20,877 bases of DNA, from NCBI GenBank assembly GCA_019416425.1, contig DXXK01000010.1, positions 1 to 20,877 of the forward strand, given 5' to 3'. Below the pieces are notes generated by a model. That model worked only from the letters and a program-made list of their open reading frames with translations. It was not told where the DNA came from and made no database searches. The DNA is from Bacteroidales bacterium (GTDB lineage: Bacteria > Bacteroidota > Bacteroidia > Bacteroidales > Muribaculaceae). Below are positions 13,765-20,877 of this stretch, in pieces (positions within the stretch are counted from its first letter, which is position 1; each line of letters starts with the position of its first letter). Position numbers and translations under genes: made by a program.

Positions 13765-14946
13765 CTACATGTCCTTTCGCCAGACCATCTTGTTGACGAC
13801 GGTGACGTAGGACTGGATGATCTTGACGACGACCGTCGAGACGTTCTCGGAGGTGTAGACGTCGACCGGGGTGCCGTAGTCGCCGTCATGCTGCAGCGCC
13901 AGGGCGGTGTCCACCGCCTGCAGGAGGCTCTTATCGTCGATGCCTGCCAGGATGAATCCGGCGCGGTCCAGTGACTCGGGGCGCTCGGTCGAAGTGCGGA
14001 TGCATACGGCGGGGAAGGGATGGCCCACCGAGGTGAAGAAGCTCGATTCCTCGGGCAGCGTGCCGGAGTCGGATATGACGGCGGCGGCGTTCATCTGCAG
14101 GCAGTTGTAGTCGTGGAAGCCCAGGGGCTCGTGGCGTATCACGCGCGGGTCGAGCTGGAAACCGGACTGCTCCAGCCGCTTTCGGCTGCGCGGATGGCAG
14201 CTGTACAGGATGGGCATGTCGTACTTGCGCGCTATGGCGTTGATGGCATTGAACAGCGAGGTGAAGTTTCTCTCGGTGTCGATGTTCTCCTCGCGGTGGG
14301 CGCTGAGCAGGATGTACTTTCCTTTCTCGAGTCCGAGGCGCTTGTGGATGTCGCTGGCCTCGATGTCGGCGAGGTTGGCGTGTAGCACCTCGGCCATGGG
14401 CGAGCCGGTCAGGTAGGTGCGCTCCCTGGGCAGGCCGCAGTCGGCCAGGTAGCGGCGTGCGTGCTCGGAGTAGCAGAGGTTGACGTCGCTGATGATGTCG
14501 ACGATGCGTCGGTTGGTCTCCTCGGGGAGGCACTCGTCCTTGCAGCGGTTGCCGGCCTCCATGTGGAAGATGGGTATGTGTAGGCGCTTGGCGGGGATGG
14601 CCGAGAGGCATGAGTTGGTGTCGCCAAGGATGAGCAGGGCGTCGGGCCGGACGGCGGACATGATCTTGTAGCTGCAGTTGATGATGTTGCCGACGGTGGC
14701 GCCGAGGTCGTCGCCGACTGCGTCCATGTATACCTCGGGGTCGGCGAGCTTCAGGTCCTTGAAGAAGACGCCGTTGAGGTTGTAGTCGTAGTTCTGGCCG
14801 GTGTGGGCCAGGATGGTGTCGAAGTAGCGACGGCACTTGTTGATGACGGCGGCCAGGCGGATTATCTCCGGACGTGTGCCGACGATGATCAGCAGCTTCA
14901 GCCTGCCGTCGTCTTTGAAATGTATATCGCTGTAGTCAGTTTTCAT
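13765..14946 (-). CDS. fnlC: UDP-L-FucNAc-forming 2-epimerase (CapG/FnlC/WbjD type)
   Basis: A 393-residue member of the UDP-GlcNAc 2-epimerase family (PF02350). Visible are VGTRPEIIRLA (22-32), HTGQNYDYNLN (48-58), GDTNS (108-112), HMEAGNRCKDECLPEETNRR (128-147) and LSAHREEN. The AGNRCKDE..PEE form is the one seen in CapG/WbjD enzymes. These epimerise C2 of UDP-N-acetyl-L-pneumosamine (the 6-deoxy-L-talose derivative) to give UDP-N-acetyl-L-fucosamine, rather than making UDP-ManNAc. The two preceding genes are the matching CapE and CapF enzymes, which supports this assignment over WecB. It is the third gene of the block, separated from CapF by 125 nt containing two small repeats. It shares the high G+C content of its partners. 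Confidence 0.9.
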   Translation of the reverse strand: MKTDYSDIHFKDDGRLKLLIIVGTRPEIIRLAAVINKCRRYFDTILAHTGQNYDYNLNGVFFKDLKLADPEVYMDAVGDDLGATVGNIINCSYKIMSAVRPDALLILGDTNSCLSAIPAKRLHIPIFHMEAGNRCKDECLPEETNRRIVDIISDVNLCYSEHARRYLADCGLPRERTYLTGSPMAEVLHANLADIEASDIHKRLGLEKGKYILLSAHREENIDTERNFTSLFNAINAIARKYDMPILYSCHPRSRKRLEQSGFQLDPRVIRHEPLGFHDYNCLQMNAAAVISDSGTLPEESSFFTSVGHPFPAVCIRTSTERPESLDRAGFILAGIDDKSLLQAVDTALALQHDGDYGTPVDVYTSENVSTVVVKIIQSYVTVVNKMVWRKDM

Positions 14947-14956
14947 TGATTTTTAA

Positions 14957-15002
14957 TATTAAGCCTTTGGTCCGTGTTGATGCGCGGCACGGAGTGACGC
15001 GC
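14957..15002 (-). repeat. 45-nt hairpin-plus-flank element, copy 2
   Basis: The hairpin 14982-15002 is identical on the + strand to 1204-1224. The flank 14957-14981, read on the minus strand as ATCAACACGGACCAAAGGC and onward, matches the + strand flank of copy 1 at 19 of 25 positions. Relative to its flank the hairpin is therefore inverted between the two copies. Confidence 0.55.
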
Positions 15003-15019
15003 TACTAACTGCGTAGCTA

Positions 15020-15052
15020 ATTATGCATTATGCATTCTTCATTTTTAATACC
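15020..15052. repeat. 33-nt dispersed repeat, copy 2 (intergenic)
   Basis: Matches 13-45 at 31 of 33 positions, same orientation, including both ATGCAT hexamers. Here it lies between the CapF-like and CapG-like genes, within the 125-nt gap that also holds the hairpin element at 14957-15002. Confidence 0.7.
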
Positions 15053-15072
15053 AATGCGCAGGGCGCATTGGT
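15050..15072 (-). other. Strong hairpin at the stop codon of the CapF-like gene
   Basis: ACCAATGCGC (15050-15059) pairs perfectly with GCGCATTGGT (15063-15072) around a 3-nt loop. The last pair uses a base of the TGA stop. No U-run follows on the minus strand, so it is not a standard terminator. It may protect the 3' end or lower expression of the next gene. Confidence 0.5.
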
Positions 15073-16268
15073 CAGACCGGGTCGAAGTAGGTGTCGGGGC
15101 GGCCGGGGTCGAAGGACTCGTTGGCCCACATCACCGTCACCAGGTCGGCGGTGTCCGACAGGTTGATGATGTTGTGCGTGTAGCCCGGCAGCATGTGCAC
15201 GGCCTCGATCCTGTCGCCGCTTACCTCGTACTCCAGCACCTCGTCGGTGCCCTCCTTGCGGAGCTGGATCAGGCCGTGGCCGGAGACCACGATGAACAGC
15301 TCCCACTTGGTGTTGTGCCAGTGCTGACCCTTGGTTATGCCCGGCCTGGAGATGTTGACCGACACCTGGCCGCAGCTGGCCGTGCGCAGCAGTTCGGTGA
15401 ACGAGCCGCGCTGGTCGACGTTCATCCTCAGCTCGAACTTGACCTTGTCAGCAGGCAGATAGCTCAGGTAGGTGGAGTAGAGCTTCTTGGCGAGGGATCC
15501 TGCCGGAATCTCCGGCATCAGCAGCGTCCCGGGCTGAGCCTTGAACTCATGCAGCAGGTCCACGATGTGGCCCAATGTCGCCTTGTGTGTGACGGGAACG
15601 GCGCAGTAGCGGCCGCCCGGAGTCAGGACGGTCTCGACGCCGTCGAACTCGCATCGGTGCTCGTCACCGGTCAGGGCGGCGATCATCTCGTCGACAAGGT
15701 CGTCGATGTAGAGCAGCTCCAGCTCCACGGCCGGGTCGTTGACCCGGATGGGGAGGTCGTTGGCGATGTTGCTGCAGAACGTCGCGACGGCGGAGTTGTA
15801 GTTGGGACGGCACCACTTGCCGAACAGGTTAGGGAAACGGTACACCAGCACCTTGGCGCCGGTCTGGCGGCCGTAGTCGAAGAAGAGCTCCTCGCCAGCC
15901 AGCTTGGACTTGCCGTAATCACTCTGGCCGTAGCGGCCTATGAGCGTGGCCTGGATGGAGCTGGACAGCATGACGGGGCAGGTGTTGCCGTGCTTCTTAA
16001 GCGTGTCCAGCAGGGTGGAGGCGAAGCCGAAGTTTCCCTCCATGAACTCCTTCTGGTCCTTGGGGCGGTTGACGCCCGCCAGGTTGAAGACGAAGTCGGC
16101 GCGGGCGCACCAGTCGTCGAGCTGCTCCGGGGTGGAGTCAAGGTCGTACTCGAACACCTCGTCCACCCGGACGGGGTAGTTACGTGCCTTGCCCTCCCGG
16201 ATGTTGTTGAGCTGGGCACAGAGGTTCCTGCCCACGAACCCCTTTGCGCCTGTAACCAGTATCCTCAT
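15072..16268 (-). CDS. fnlB: Bifunctional epimerase/reductase with C-terminal cupin (CapF/FnlB/WbjC type)
   Basis: A 398-residue two-domain enzyme. The N-terminal extended SDR domain begins MRILVTGAKGFVGRNL (Rossmann glycines 7-13). The C-terminal RmlC-like cupin domain (from about 282) carries the metal-site histidines in GQHWHNTKWE (H316, H318) and GYTHN (H365). In Staphylococcus CapF the cupin epimerises C3 of the 4-keto intermediate and the SDR domain reduces C4, giving the substrate for the final 2-epimerase. Length and domain order match CapF. It begins 10 nt after the CapE-like gene. The DNA is strikingly G+C-rich and shows long open frames on the opposite strand, which are composition artefacts. 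Confidence 0.93.
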   Translation of the reverse strand: MRILVTGAKGFVGRNLCAQLNNIREGKARNYPVRVDEVFEYDLDSTPEQLDDWCARADFVFNLAGVNRPKDQKEFMEGNFGFASTLLDTLKKHGNTCPVMLSSSIQATLIGRYGQSDYGKSKLAGEELFFDYGRQTGAKVLVYRFPNLFGKWCRPNYNSAVATFCSNIANDLPIRVNDPAVELELLYIDDLVDEMIAALTGDEHRCEFDGVETVLTPGGRYCAVPVTHKATLGHIVDLLHEFKAQPGTLLMPEIPAGSLAKKLYSTYLSYLPADKVKFELRMNVDQRGSFTELLRTASCGQVSVNISRPGITKGQHWHNTKWELFIVVSGHGLIQLRKEGTDEVLEYEVSGDRIEAVHMLPGYTHNIINLSDTADLVTVMWANESFDPGRPDTYFDPV

Positions 16269-16278
16269 AGTCTTAGTC

Positions 16279-17352
16279 TTACTCGCTGCGGATTTCGCGT
16301 GCGGTGTCTGCGGGGATGAGGCCCAGGTCGGCCTGGATGAAACGCAGGCGCATCAGCTCCTTCTTCATGCCCTCCACGTCCAGACGGCGCGTGTTGTGGC
16401 TGTGGTAGTCCTCGATCTTCGAAGCCTCCTCGTTGCCCTCGGTGAAGTACTTGTCGTAGTTCAGGTCGCGGGTGTCGCAGGGGATGCGGTAGTAGTCGCC
16501 CATGTCGATGGCCTTGGCCATCTCCTCGCGGGTCACCAGTGTCTCATACAGCTTCTCGCCGTGGCGGGTGCCGATGACCCTGACCTCGGTCTCGCCGTAC
16601 TCTGGCTTGACCTTGGCGTAGATCTCCTTGAGCGCCTGCGCCAGCGTGGCGAGCGTTGCTGCCGGTGCCTTCTGCACGAACAGGTCGCCGTTGTGGCCGT
16701 GCTGGAAGGCGTAGACCACCAGGTCGACGGCGTCGTCCAGGGTCATCATGAAGCGGGTCATCTCCGGGTCGGTGATGGTGATTGGCTTGCCTTCCATCAT
16801 CTGCTCCACCCACAGGGGGATCACGGAGCCGCGGCTGGCCATGACGTTGCCGTAGCGTGTGCAGCAGATGGTGGTGTCGGCACCCTCGCCGAGCTCGCGG
16901 CCCTTGGCGATGGCCACCTTCTCCATCAGTGCCTTGGAGATGCCCATGGCGTTGATGGGGTATGCGGCCTTGTCGGTGGAGAGGACCACGACGTTCCTGA
17001 CGCCGTGCTCGATGGCGCTGAGCAGCACGTTGTTGGTGCCCTCCACATTGGTGCGGGTGGCCTCGATGGGGAAGAACTCACAGCTGGGCACCTGTTTGAG
17101 CGCTGCGGCCGAGAAGACGTAGTCGACGCCGCGCATGGCGATATCGACGGACTCCTTGTTGCGGACGTCGCCGATGTAGTACTTTATCTTGTTGTTCTGG
17201 AACTTGTGGCGCATGTCGTCCTGCTTCTTCTCGTCACGGCTGAAGATGCGGATTTCCTTGATGTCGGAGTCCAGGAAACGGCGCAGCACGGCGTTGCCGA
17301 AACTGCCGGTACCACCAGTGATGAGTAGCACCTTATCTTTGAATACTGACAT
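16279..17352 (-). CDS. fnlA: UDP-GlcNAc 4,6-dehydratase/5-epimerase (CapE/FnlA/WbjB type)
   Basis: A 357-residue SDR protein of the polysaccharide biosynthesis family (PF02719). It has LLITGGTGSFGNAV (9-22), SAAALKQVPSCEFFP (81-95), STDKAAYPINAMG (125-137) with the catalytic Asp-Lys, and M136-GIS-K140 where most SDRs have YxxxK. That change is characteristic of CapE/WbjB-like enzymes. It has no membrane helices, unlike the long CapD/WbpM dehydratases. It converts UDP-GlcNAc to a 2-acetamido-2,6-dideoxy-4-hexulose with inversion at C5, the first step to UDP-L-FucNAc. The next two genes carry out the remaining steps. It follows the polymerase gene after 52 nt and marks a sharp jump to high G+C. 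Confidence 0.94.
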   Translation of the reverse strand: MSVFKDKVLLITGGTGSFGNAVLRRFLDSDIKEIRIFSRDEKKQDDMRHKFQNNKIKYYIGDVRNKESVDIAMRGVDYVFSAAALKQVPSCEFFPIEATRTNVEGTNNVLLSAIEHGVRNVVVLSTDKAAYPINAMGISKALMEKVAIAKGRELGEGADTTICCTRYGNVMASRGSVIPLWVEQMMEGKPITITDPEMTRFMMTLDDAVDLVVYAFQHGHNGDLFVQKAPAATLATLAQALKEIYAKVKPEYGETEVRVIGTRHGEKLYETLVTREEMAKAIDMGDYYRIPCDTRDLNYDKYFTEGNEEASKIEDYHSHNTRRLDVEGMKKELMRLRFIQADLGLIPADTAREIRSE

Positions 17353-17404
17353 ATGTGGTAGAGTTTAATTCTTTATGAAGTCAGGTATGCGGCGTGTCTG
17401 CATA

Positions 17405-18508
17405 TTACAATACACTAAATATTGTATCAAAATTAGAATAATGTTCGATCCAAATGGGATTATTGAAAAAGGTAATGAAAATATACATTAATATAGAGCA
17501 TTCAATAACCACTAATCCATATTTAATCAATTGATCCTGAATGCTTCCATATGCAATGGGGAGAGCTATTACGGAATATGCGGTAAAGTAGAATCCGATT
17601 CGGCTAATTAACTGTACAATCTGACCAAACGGAATTATGATATATGATAAACATGCAATCAAAATGGATATAAGAGCTTTTTGGGATATATCCTTTTTAA
17701 TGAACAGGTACCCCATACATAGAGCAAAAGGAATTAACAAGACAATAAATCCAAGGCCGAATTTATTAAGCTGCTCACTTCCCAGGTAGCTGTCATAATA
17801 TCTTTCCACTTGTTCTATGGAAGACATATATTGGAAAATCGAAGTCAGGAACGTTTTGCTAATGAAACATGCTGCAAACAGGATGATTACAATCCAGGCA
17901 TAGACTTTTCCTCCCTTTATTGGCAAATAACCAAAAAAGGCGGTTGGGAATAATACTATTGCGGATGAATGGATTGTTGTCAAGAAGTATATAACAATCA
18001 ATGTTTTCAGTATCTTTCTTTTCAAGATCCATTCAAATAACAGTAAGAATACGGCAATAGCAAGACTTTGACGCATCATGCTAAACTCCAGTATATAGAG
18101 CGAAGTGTCAGTTAAATATATGAAGGTTGCAAACCACCACCAATTGCGCGGGACATATTTTGTAATGGTATAATAGTACACCCATGTCTGAAACGATGTG
18201 AGCACGGCGACCATGAGGTAGAACCCATTTTCACCGAAATTTGAAAAAAACAGACTAATCAGTGTCCACCCATATTCATTATTTCTGATTATCAAATCAT
18301 TAATTACATAACTAATGGAATAATCATTCTGCCAAATATCCAGATACATATGATAATAAGGCATATAATCATTACCATAATCATAATGAATAGCAAGGAG
18401 GAATCCGGTTATTATAAAACTAAGTTTCATTCCATAATCAATAATCCCTTTGGAATCCAAGTAGGAAAGAATAATTGCAATAATAACACATGTAACTACA
18501 ACCAACAT
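17405..18508 (-). CDS. EpsG-family (Wzy-like) polysaccharide polymerase
   Basis: A 367-residue integral membrane protein with about ten hydrophobic segments. It fits the EpsG family of putative polymerases, which join repeat units on the outer face of the inner membrane. The family mark is the loop HYDYGNDYMPYY (41-52) after the second helix, matching the R/H..GxDxxxY pattern of EpsG. Asn, Tyr and Trp-rich loops such as RNWWWF (about 120-125) are also typical. As the only candidate polymerase in the window, next to a flippase gene, it very likely sets the linkage between repeats. It begins 40 nt after the GT4 gene. The DNA is A+T-rich, unlike the FucNAc genes that follow. Confidence 0.85.
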   Translation of the reverse strand: MLVVVTCVIIAIILSYLDSKGIIDYGMKLSFIITGFLLAIHYDYGNDYMPYYHMYLDIWQNDYSISYVINDLIIRNNEYGWTLISLFFSNFGENGFYLMVAVLTSFQTWVYYYTITKYVPRNWWWFATFIYLTDTSLYILEFSMMRQSLAIAVFLLLFEWILKRKILKTLIVIYFLTTIHSSAIVLFPTAFFGYLPIKGGKVYAWIVIILFAACFISKTFLTSIFQYMSSIEQVERYYDSYLGSEQLNKFGLGFIVLLIPFALCMGYLFIKKDISQKALISILIACLSYIIIPFGQIVQLISRIGFYFTAYSVIALPIAYGSIQDQLIKYGLVVIECSILMYIFITFFNNPIWIEHYSNFDTIFSVL

Positions 18509-18548
18509 ATGCCTACAAAATGATATTAGTAGCTGATTAGATTATATT

Positions 18549-19775
18549 TTAGGAATTTGCGATTTCCGAATAGATAGATAAGAGAGCCTTGCAGTTGCTG
18601 CTCCCATCATAAATTGATAAATCGGCTTTATCAATAATATGATTGACTTCGAAAACCTTACATATTTTGGATGCAAGCATCTCATATTCTTCGAAACGAT
18701 AGAGTACCTCAGAATTCCAATTGACAATTTCGGGTACACCGCCAACAAAACTTGCGACATAAGGCATTCCGAGTAATTGAGCCTCTCCTAAGGAATTGGG
18801 GCTATTCTCGATTGAAGATGGACATACGAATACGTTACTCTTAAGATAGCGTTCACACATCTGTTGTTCATCCAGTAATCCTGTGAACGACACTTTCCCA
18901 TCAAGATGGATTTCCTTTATAAGATTCTTCAGATATTTTGCATATCCGGATAATCTATAGAAAGGGACTTCCATTATATTATTGCCGGCGACATAAACTT
19001 TAGCATCCGGGTATTCACGTAGAATCAAGGGCATTGCCTTTAGTAACATGTGTAGGCCTTTGATTGGATAGTTGCCCTGTGATACAAATATCGAATGCGG
19101 TTCACAATTATCATACTTCCACTTATTATTATAGAATGAAGGACGAAGAGTCTCTCCGCAATGATGGTATTGTGCCTCGGGATTCAGGGCCCAACAATGA
19201 GCCTTATCCCATTCAGTACGACCTATGATATGGTGGATACTCTTAAGTAATTGAATTTCTAATTCGCCACGTTTCTCAAATTTCTGTTGCTCCTTTAGGA
19301 TGCTGTCATTTTTTAAAAAATCACGTATAGTTAAACAATTCTTAATTTCTTTATAATCTATGCCTGCAATGTAATATCCGGCATAAGTGGATATGATGCC
19401 TTGTATGGATACCACCACACCCTTTGGCCCATTTGCCTTGACAAAAGATAATCCATGGGGAAACTCAGAGCCATGAATATGGACTACATCGGGTTTGAAG
19501 GAAGTGCTGATATCAAACCAATATTTCTCTAAATGAGGATTATATGAAATTATTGATTTTCCTTTTAACGGAAGTAAATAATAAGTAACACCATCAATGG
19601 TCCTGCTTATAAGATTCTTACCTGGATATACAGTTGCCACGGCATATTTATGATTGGATTGTCTCATTAACATTTCGAGAGAAGAAAACATCCAACCACC
19701 TACAGCTGGAATATTTAAATTCAATTCCTTGCAAATAGGCGGTAGCATTATATTTGTTATCCAAAGAATTTTCAT
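18549..19775 (-). CDS. Family 4 glycosyltransferase (GT-B)
   Basis: A 408-residue GT4 enzyme. The N-terminal acceptor domain begins KILWITNIMLPP with the glycine loop VGGWMFSSLEML (25-36). The C-terminal donor domain shows FVSQGNYPIKGLHMLLKA (230-247), VYVAGN, VSFTGLLDE and FVCPSSIENSPNSLGEAQLL, with the E-x7-E pair at E323 and E331. It is a retaining transferase for one sugar of the repeat unit, donor unknown. Its ATG overlaps the flippase stop (ATGA at 19772-19775), so the two are translationally coupled. Confidence 0.92.
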   Translation of the reverse strand: MKILWITNIMLPPICKELNLNIPAVGGWMFSSLEMLMRQSNHKYAVATVYPGKNLISRTIDGVTYYLLPLKGKSIISYNPHLEKYWFDISTSFKPDVVHIHGSEFPHGLSFVKANGPKGVVVSIQGIISTYAGYYIAGIDYKEIKNCLTIRDFLKNDSILKEQQKFEKRGELEIQLLKSIHHIIGRTEWDKAHCWALNPEAQYHHCGETLRPSFYNNKWKYDNCEPHSIFVSQGNYPIKGLHMLLKAMPLILREYPDAKVYVAGNNIMEVPFYRLSGYAKYLKNLIKEIHLDGKVSFTGLLDEQQMCERYLKSNVFVCPSSIENSPNSLGEAQLLGMPYVASFVGGVPEIVNWNSEVLYRFEEYEMLASKICKVFEVNHIIDKADLSIYDGSSNCKALLSIYSEIANS

Positions 19776-20877
19776 AGATATTTTCTAGGTAACAACCCAA
19801 TTTTTGAAATAAATAGAAGAAATATATTAATTACAGTAAAAATCATAAATGATAATACTGTCATCCATGCACCTCCAATGAATAACCAATTATCAACAGC
19901 ATATTTCATCCCGACAACAACTGCAATACTTCCCAATATGGAAGTGTACAGATATAATTTCGGGCGATTTGTAGCTATGGAAAATTGATTGATAAGAAAA
20001 TATATACAGCTAGTTACAGTGCTGACAGATATTATTTGTGCATAAACGGTAGATGCTGTGTATCTTCCAGCTGTTAAGATGTCTATTATGAAAGGAGCAA
20101 GAATTATAAAGCAAATTGCAATTAGCGTAACAGAACCAATTTCCAGAAAACATATCCAAGCATATTTTTTCCAGGATTTGTTAATTACTGTTTCATATAA
20201 GTCCGGTTGAAATGTATTGCCGATAGCTGTAGAAAATACAATTAGATATGCTCCAATTGATGCTCCGACAACGTAAATGCCATATTCAGTCACTTCACCT
20301 CTACTTTCAAGATAAGTCGTCGAGAACCCATTTGTAAAATATCCAAGCATAGCACTTGCGGCTAAAGGCAAACAGAATTTGAATATGATTTTGAAATCTT
20401 GAAAAGTAGTCTTAATAGCAAAAATCGATTTTAACCTTATGAGTAAGTATGTGAAAACAAGTCCATTGCAAATTAAAGGAGCAAGTAGTTTCCCGAAAGC
20501 TCCCAATTTAAGCCAAACAACCAAAATTAGAGATAAGAAAACATTTAGAAGGCCATTACATATTGATAATTTGAAATAGGCATTCGCTTTTTTCCCCATA
20601 CGAAATTCTGCCAACTGTAGATTTAATAGTCCCGTCAGAGGTAATGCGAATACCATCAGCGCAAGATATGGCATTATAGGTAATGATAAATCCTTGTTGA
20701 TAAATTTTTGATAAATCAAAAGAATCACAAAGCATAAGATTGATACAATACCAGAAAACCATATGGTTGCCTTGGCTATCGTGGCAAAAAGTTTGCGTCT
20801 TTCTATTTCAGTGCGTCTGAAATACTCTTTAATATAATAATGAATGAGATAAAATATAATAATCGGACTTATAAGTG
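19772..20877 (-). CDS. Wzx-type lipid-linked oligosaccharide flippase, 5' end missing
   Basis: The frame is open from the stop at 19772-19774 to the right edge, giving 367 residues. A GTG at 20726-20728 could be mistaken for a start, but the upstream codons read HYYIKEYFRRTEIERRKLFA and then a hydrophobic helix, typical of the middle of a Wzx/RfbX (MATE-like) flippase. Full family members have about 480-510 residues, so roughly the first quarter lies outside the window. About nine or ten membrane helices remain. Landmarks are LPLTGLLNLQLAEFRMGKKA, F[ST]TTYLESRG after a LGYFTNGF segment, and FSTAIGNTFQPDL, which matches the conserved PxxS/P-like stretch of the family. It moves undecaprenyl-linked repeat units across the inner membrane for the polymerase. 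Coupled by ATGA to the next gene. Confidence 0.9.
   Translation of the reverse strand, partial: LISPIIIFYLIHYYIKEYFRRTEIERRKLFATIAKATIWFSGIVSILCFVILLIYQKFINKDLSLPIMPYLALMVFALPLTGLLNLQLAEFRMGKKANAYFKLSICNGLLNVFLSLILVVWLKLGAFGKLLAPLICNGLVFTYLLIRLKSIFAIKTTFQDFKIIFKFCLPLAASAMLGYFTNGFSTTYLESRGEVTEYGIYVVGASIGAYLIVFSTAIGNTFQPDLYETVINKSWKKYAWICFLEIGSVTLIAICFIILAPFIIDILTAGRYTASTVYAQIISVSTVTSCIYFLINQFSIATNRPKLYLYTSILGSIAVVVGMKYAVDNWLFIGGAWMTVLSFMIFTVINIFLLFISKIGLLPRKYL

Noticed and set aside
13931..14836. 301-codon minus-strand frame inside the CapG-like gene
   Set aside because: The product is almost entirely Arg, His, Pro and Gln, an out-of-frame shadow of the epimerase gene.
13765..14946. WecB (UDP-GlcNAc to UDP-ManNAc epimerase)
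   Set aside because: It directly follows CapE- and CapF-like genes, and its AGNRCKDE segment is of the CapG/WbjD type.
15030..17328. Very long open frames on the + strand opposite the CapF- and CapE-like genes (429 and 379 codons)
   Set aside because: They mirror strongly conserved minus-strand enzymes in G+C-rich DNA. Their translations are low-complexity (Val, Leu, Ala, Gly, His, Gln-rich) and show no family motifs.
20726..20728. GTG as the start of the flippase gene
   Set aside because: Upstream codons continue without a stop to the window edge and encode typical Wzx sequence, so the gene is cut by the window rather than starting here.
20556..20762. 68-codon minus-strand frame inside the flippase gene
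   Set aside because: Different frame from the flippase, which is open to the right edge with membrane helices that match its family.
1..20877. tRNA, rRNA, CRISPR array, transposase or integrase
   Set aside because: No cloverleaf, regularly spaced repeats or recognisable recombinase motif was seen on either strand.

Overview
The window is a stretch of a capsular or exopolysaccharide biosynthesis locus from a member of the Bacteroidales (Bacteroides, Prevotella or Muribaculaceae-like; I cannot fix the genus). The evidence is the Wzx/EpsG-type gene set, a terminal pair of small phosphoglycosyl transferase and DegT-type aminotransferase like the wcfS/wcfR pair of Bacteroides fragilis PSA, an AAA/PD-(D/E)XK gene of a family very common in Bacteroidetes, and one good Bacteroidetes-type promoter (TTTG, 20 nt, TATATTTG). 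Every confident gene is on the minus strand, so transcription runs from high to low coordinates and the locus promoter probably lies right of the window.

In order of transcription: a Wzx-type flippase cut by the right edge (19772-20877), a GT4 glycosyltransferase (18549-19775) and an EpsG/Wzy-like polymerase (17405-18508). Next is a G+C-rich block of three genes (13765-17352) that together make UDP-N-acetyl-L-fucosamine (CapE/CapF/CapG, also called FnlA/FnlB/FnlC). Then come a GT4 and two GT2 glycosyltransferases (10443-13542) and a tightly coupled module of LicD phosphotransferase, IspD/TarI-like cytidylyltransferase and NAD-dependent epimerase/dehydratase (7898-10446), which probably adds a phospho-polyol or similar group. 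After the accessory insert described below, the set ends with the initiating phosphoglycosyl transferase (200-805) and the N-terminus of an aminotransferase that runs off the left edge (1-189).

The polysaccharide genes are interrupted between 7890 and 810 by non-polysaccharide cargo. One part is a three-gene cassette (3413-7693) of a phosphoribosyltransferase-like protein, an SMC/RecF-like coiled-coil ATPase and a two-helix membrane coiled-coil protein. It is bracketed by same-orientation repeats and is the best candidate here for an undescribed system, most plausibly anti-phage or stress-response. The other part is a single AAA/PD-(D/E)XK gene (1393-2955) with its own promoter and terminator, bracketed by a different pair of direct repeats. 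Around these lie a gene remnant, a 26-bp perfect inverted repeat and a run of four hairpins.

Taken together the locus predicts a Wzx/Wzy-type polysaccharide started by a PSA-like 4-amino sugar, containing FucNAc, built by about four glycosyltransferases and carrying a phosphate-linked substituent, so possibly zwitterionic. No tRNA, rRNA, CRISPR array or transposase was found.
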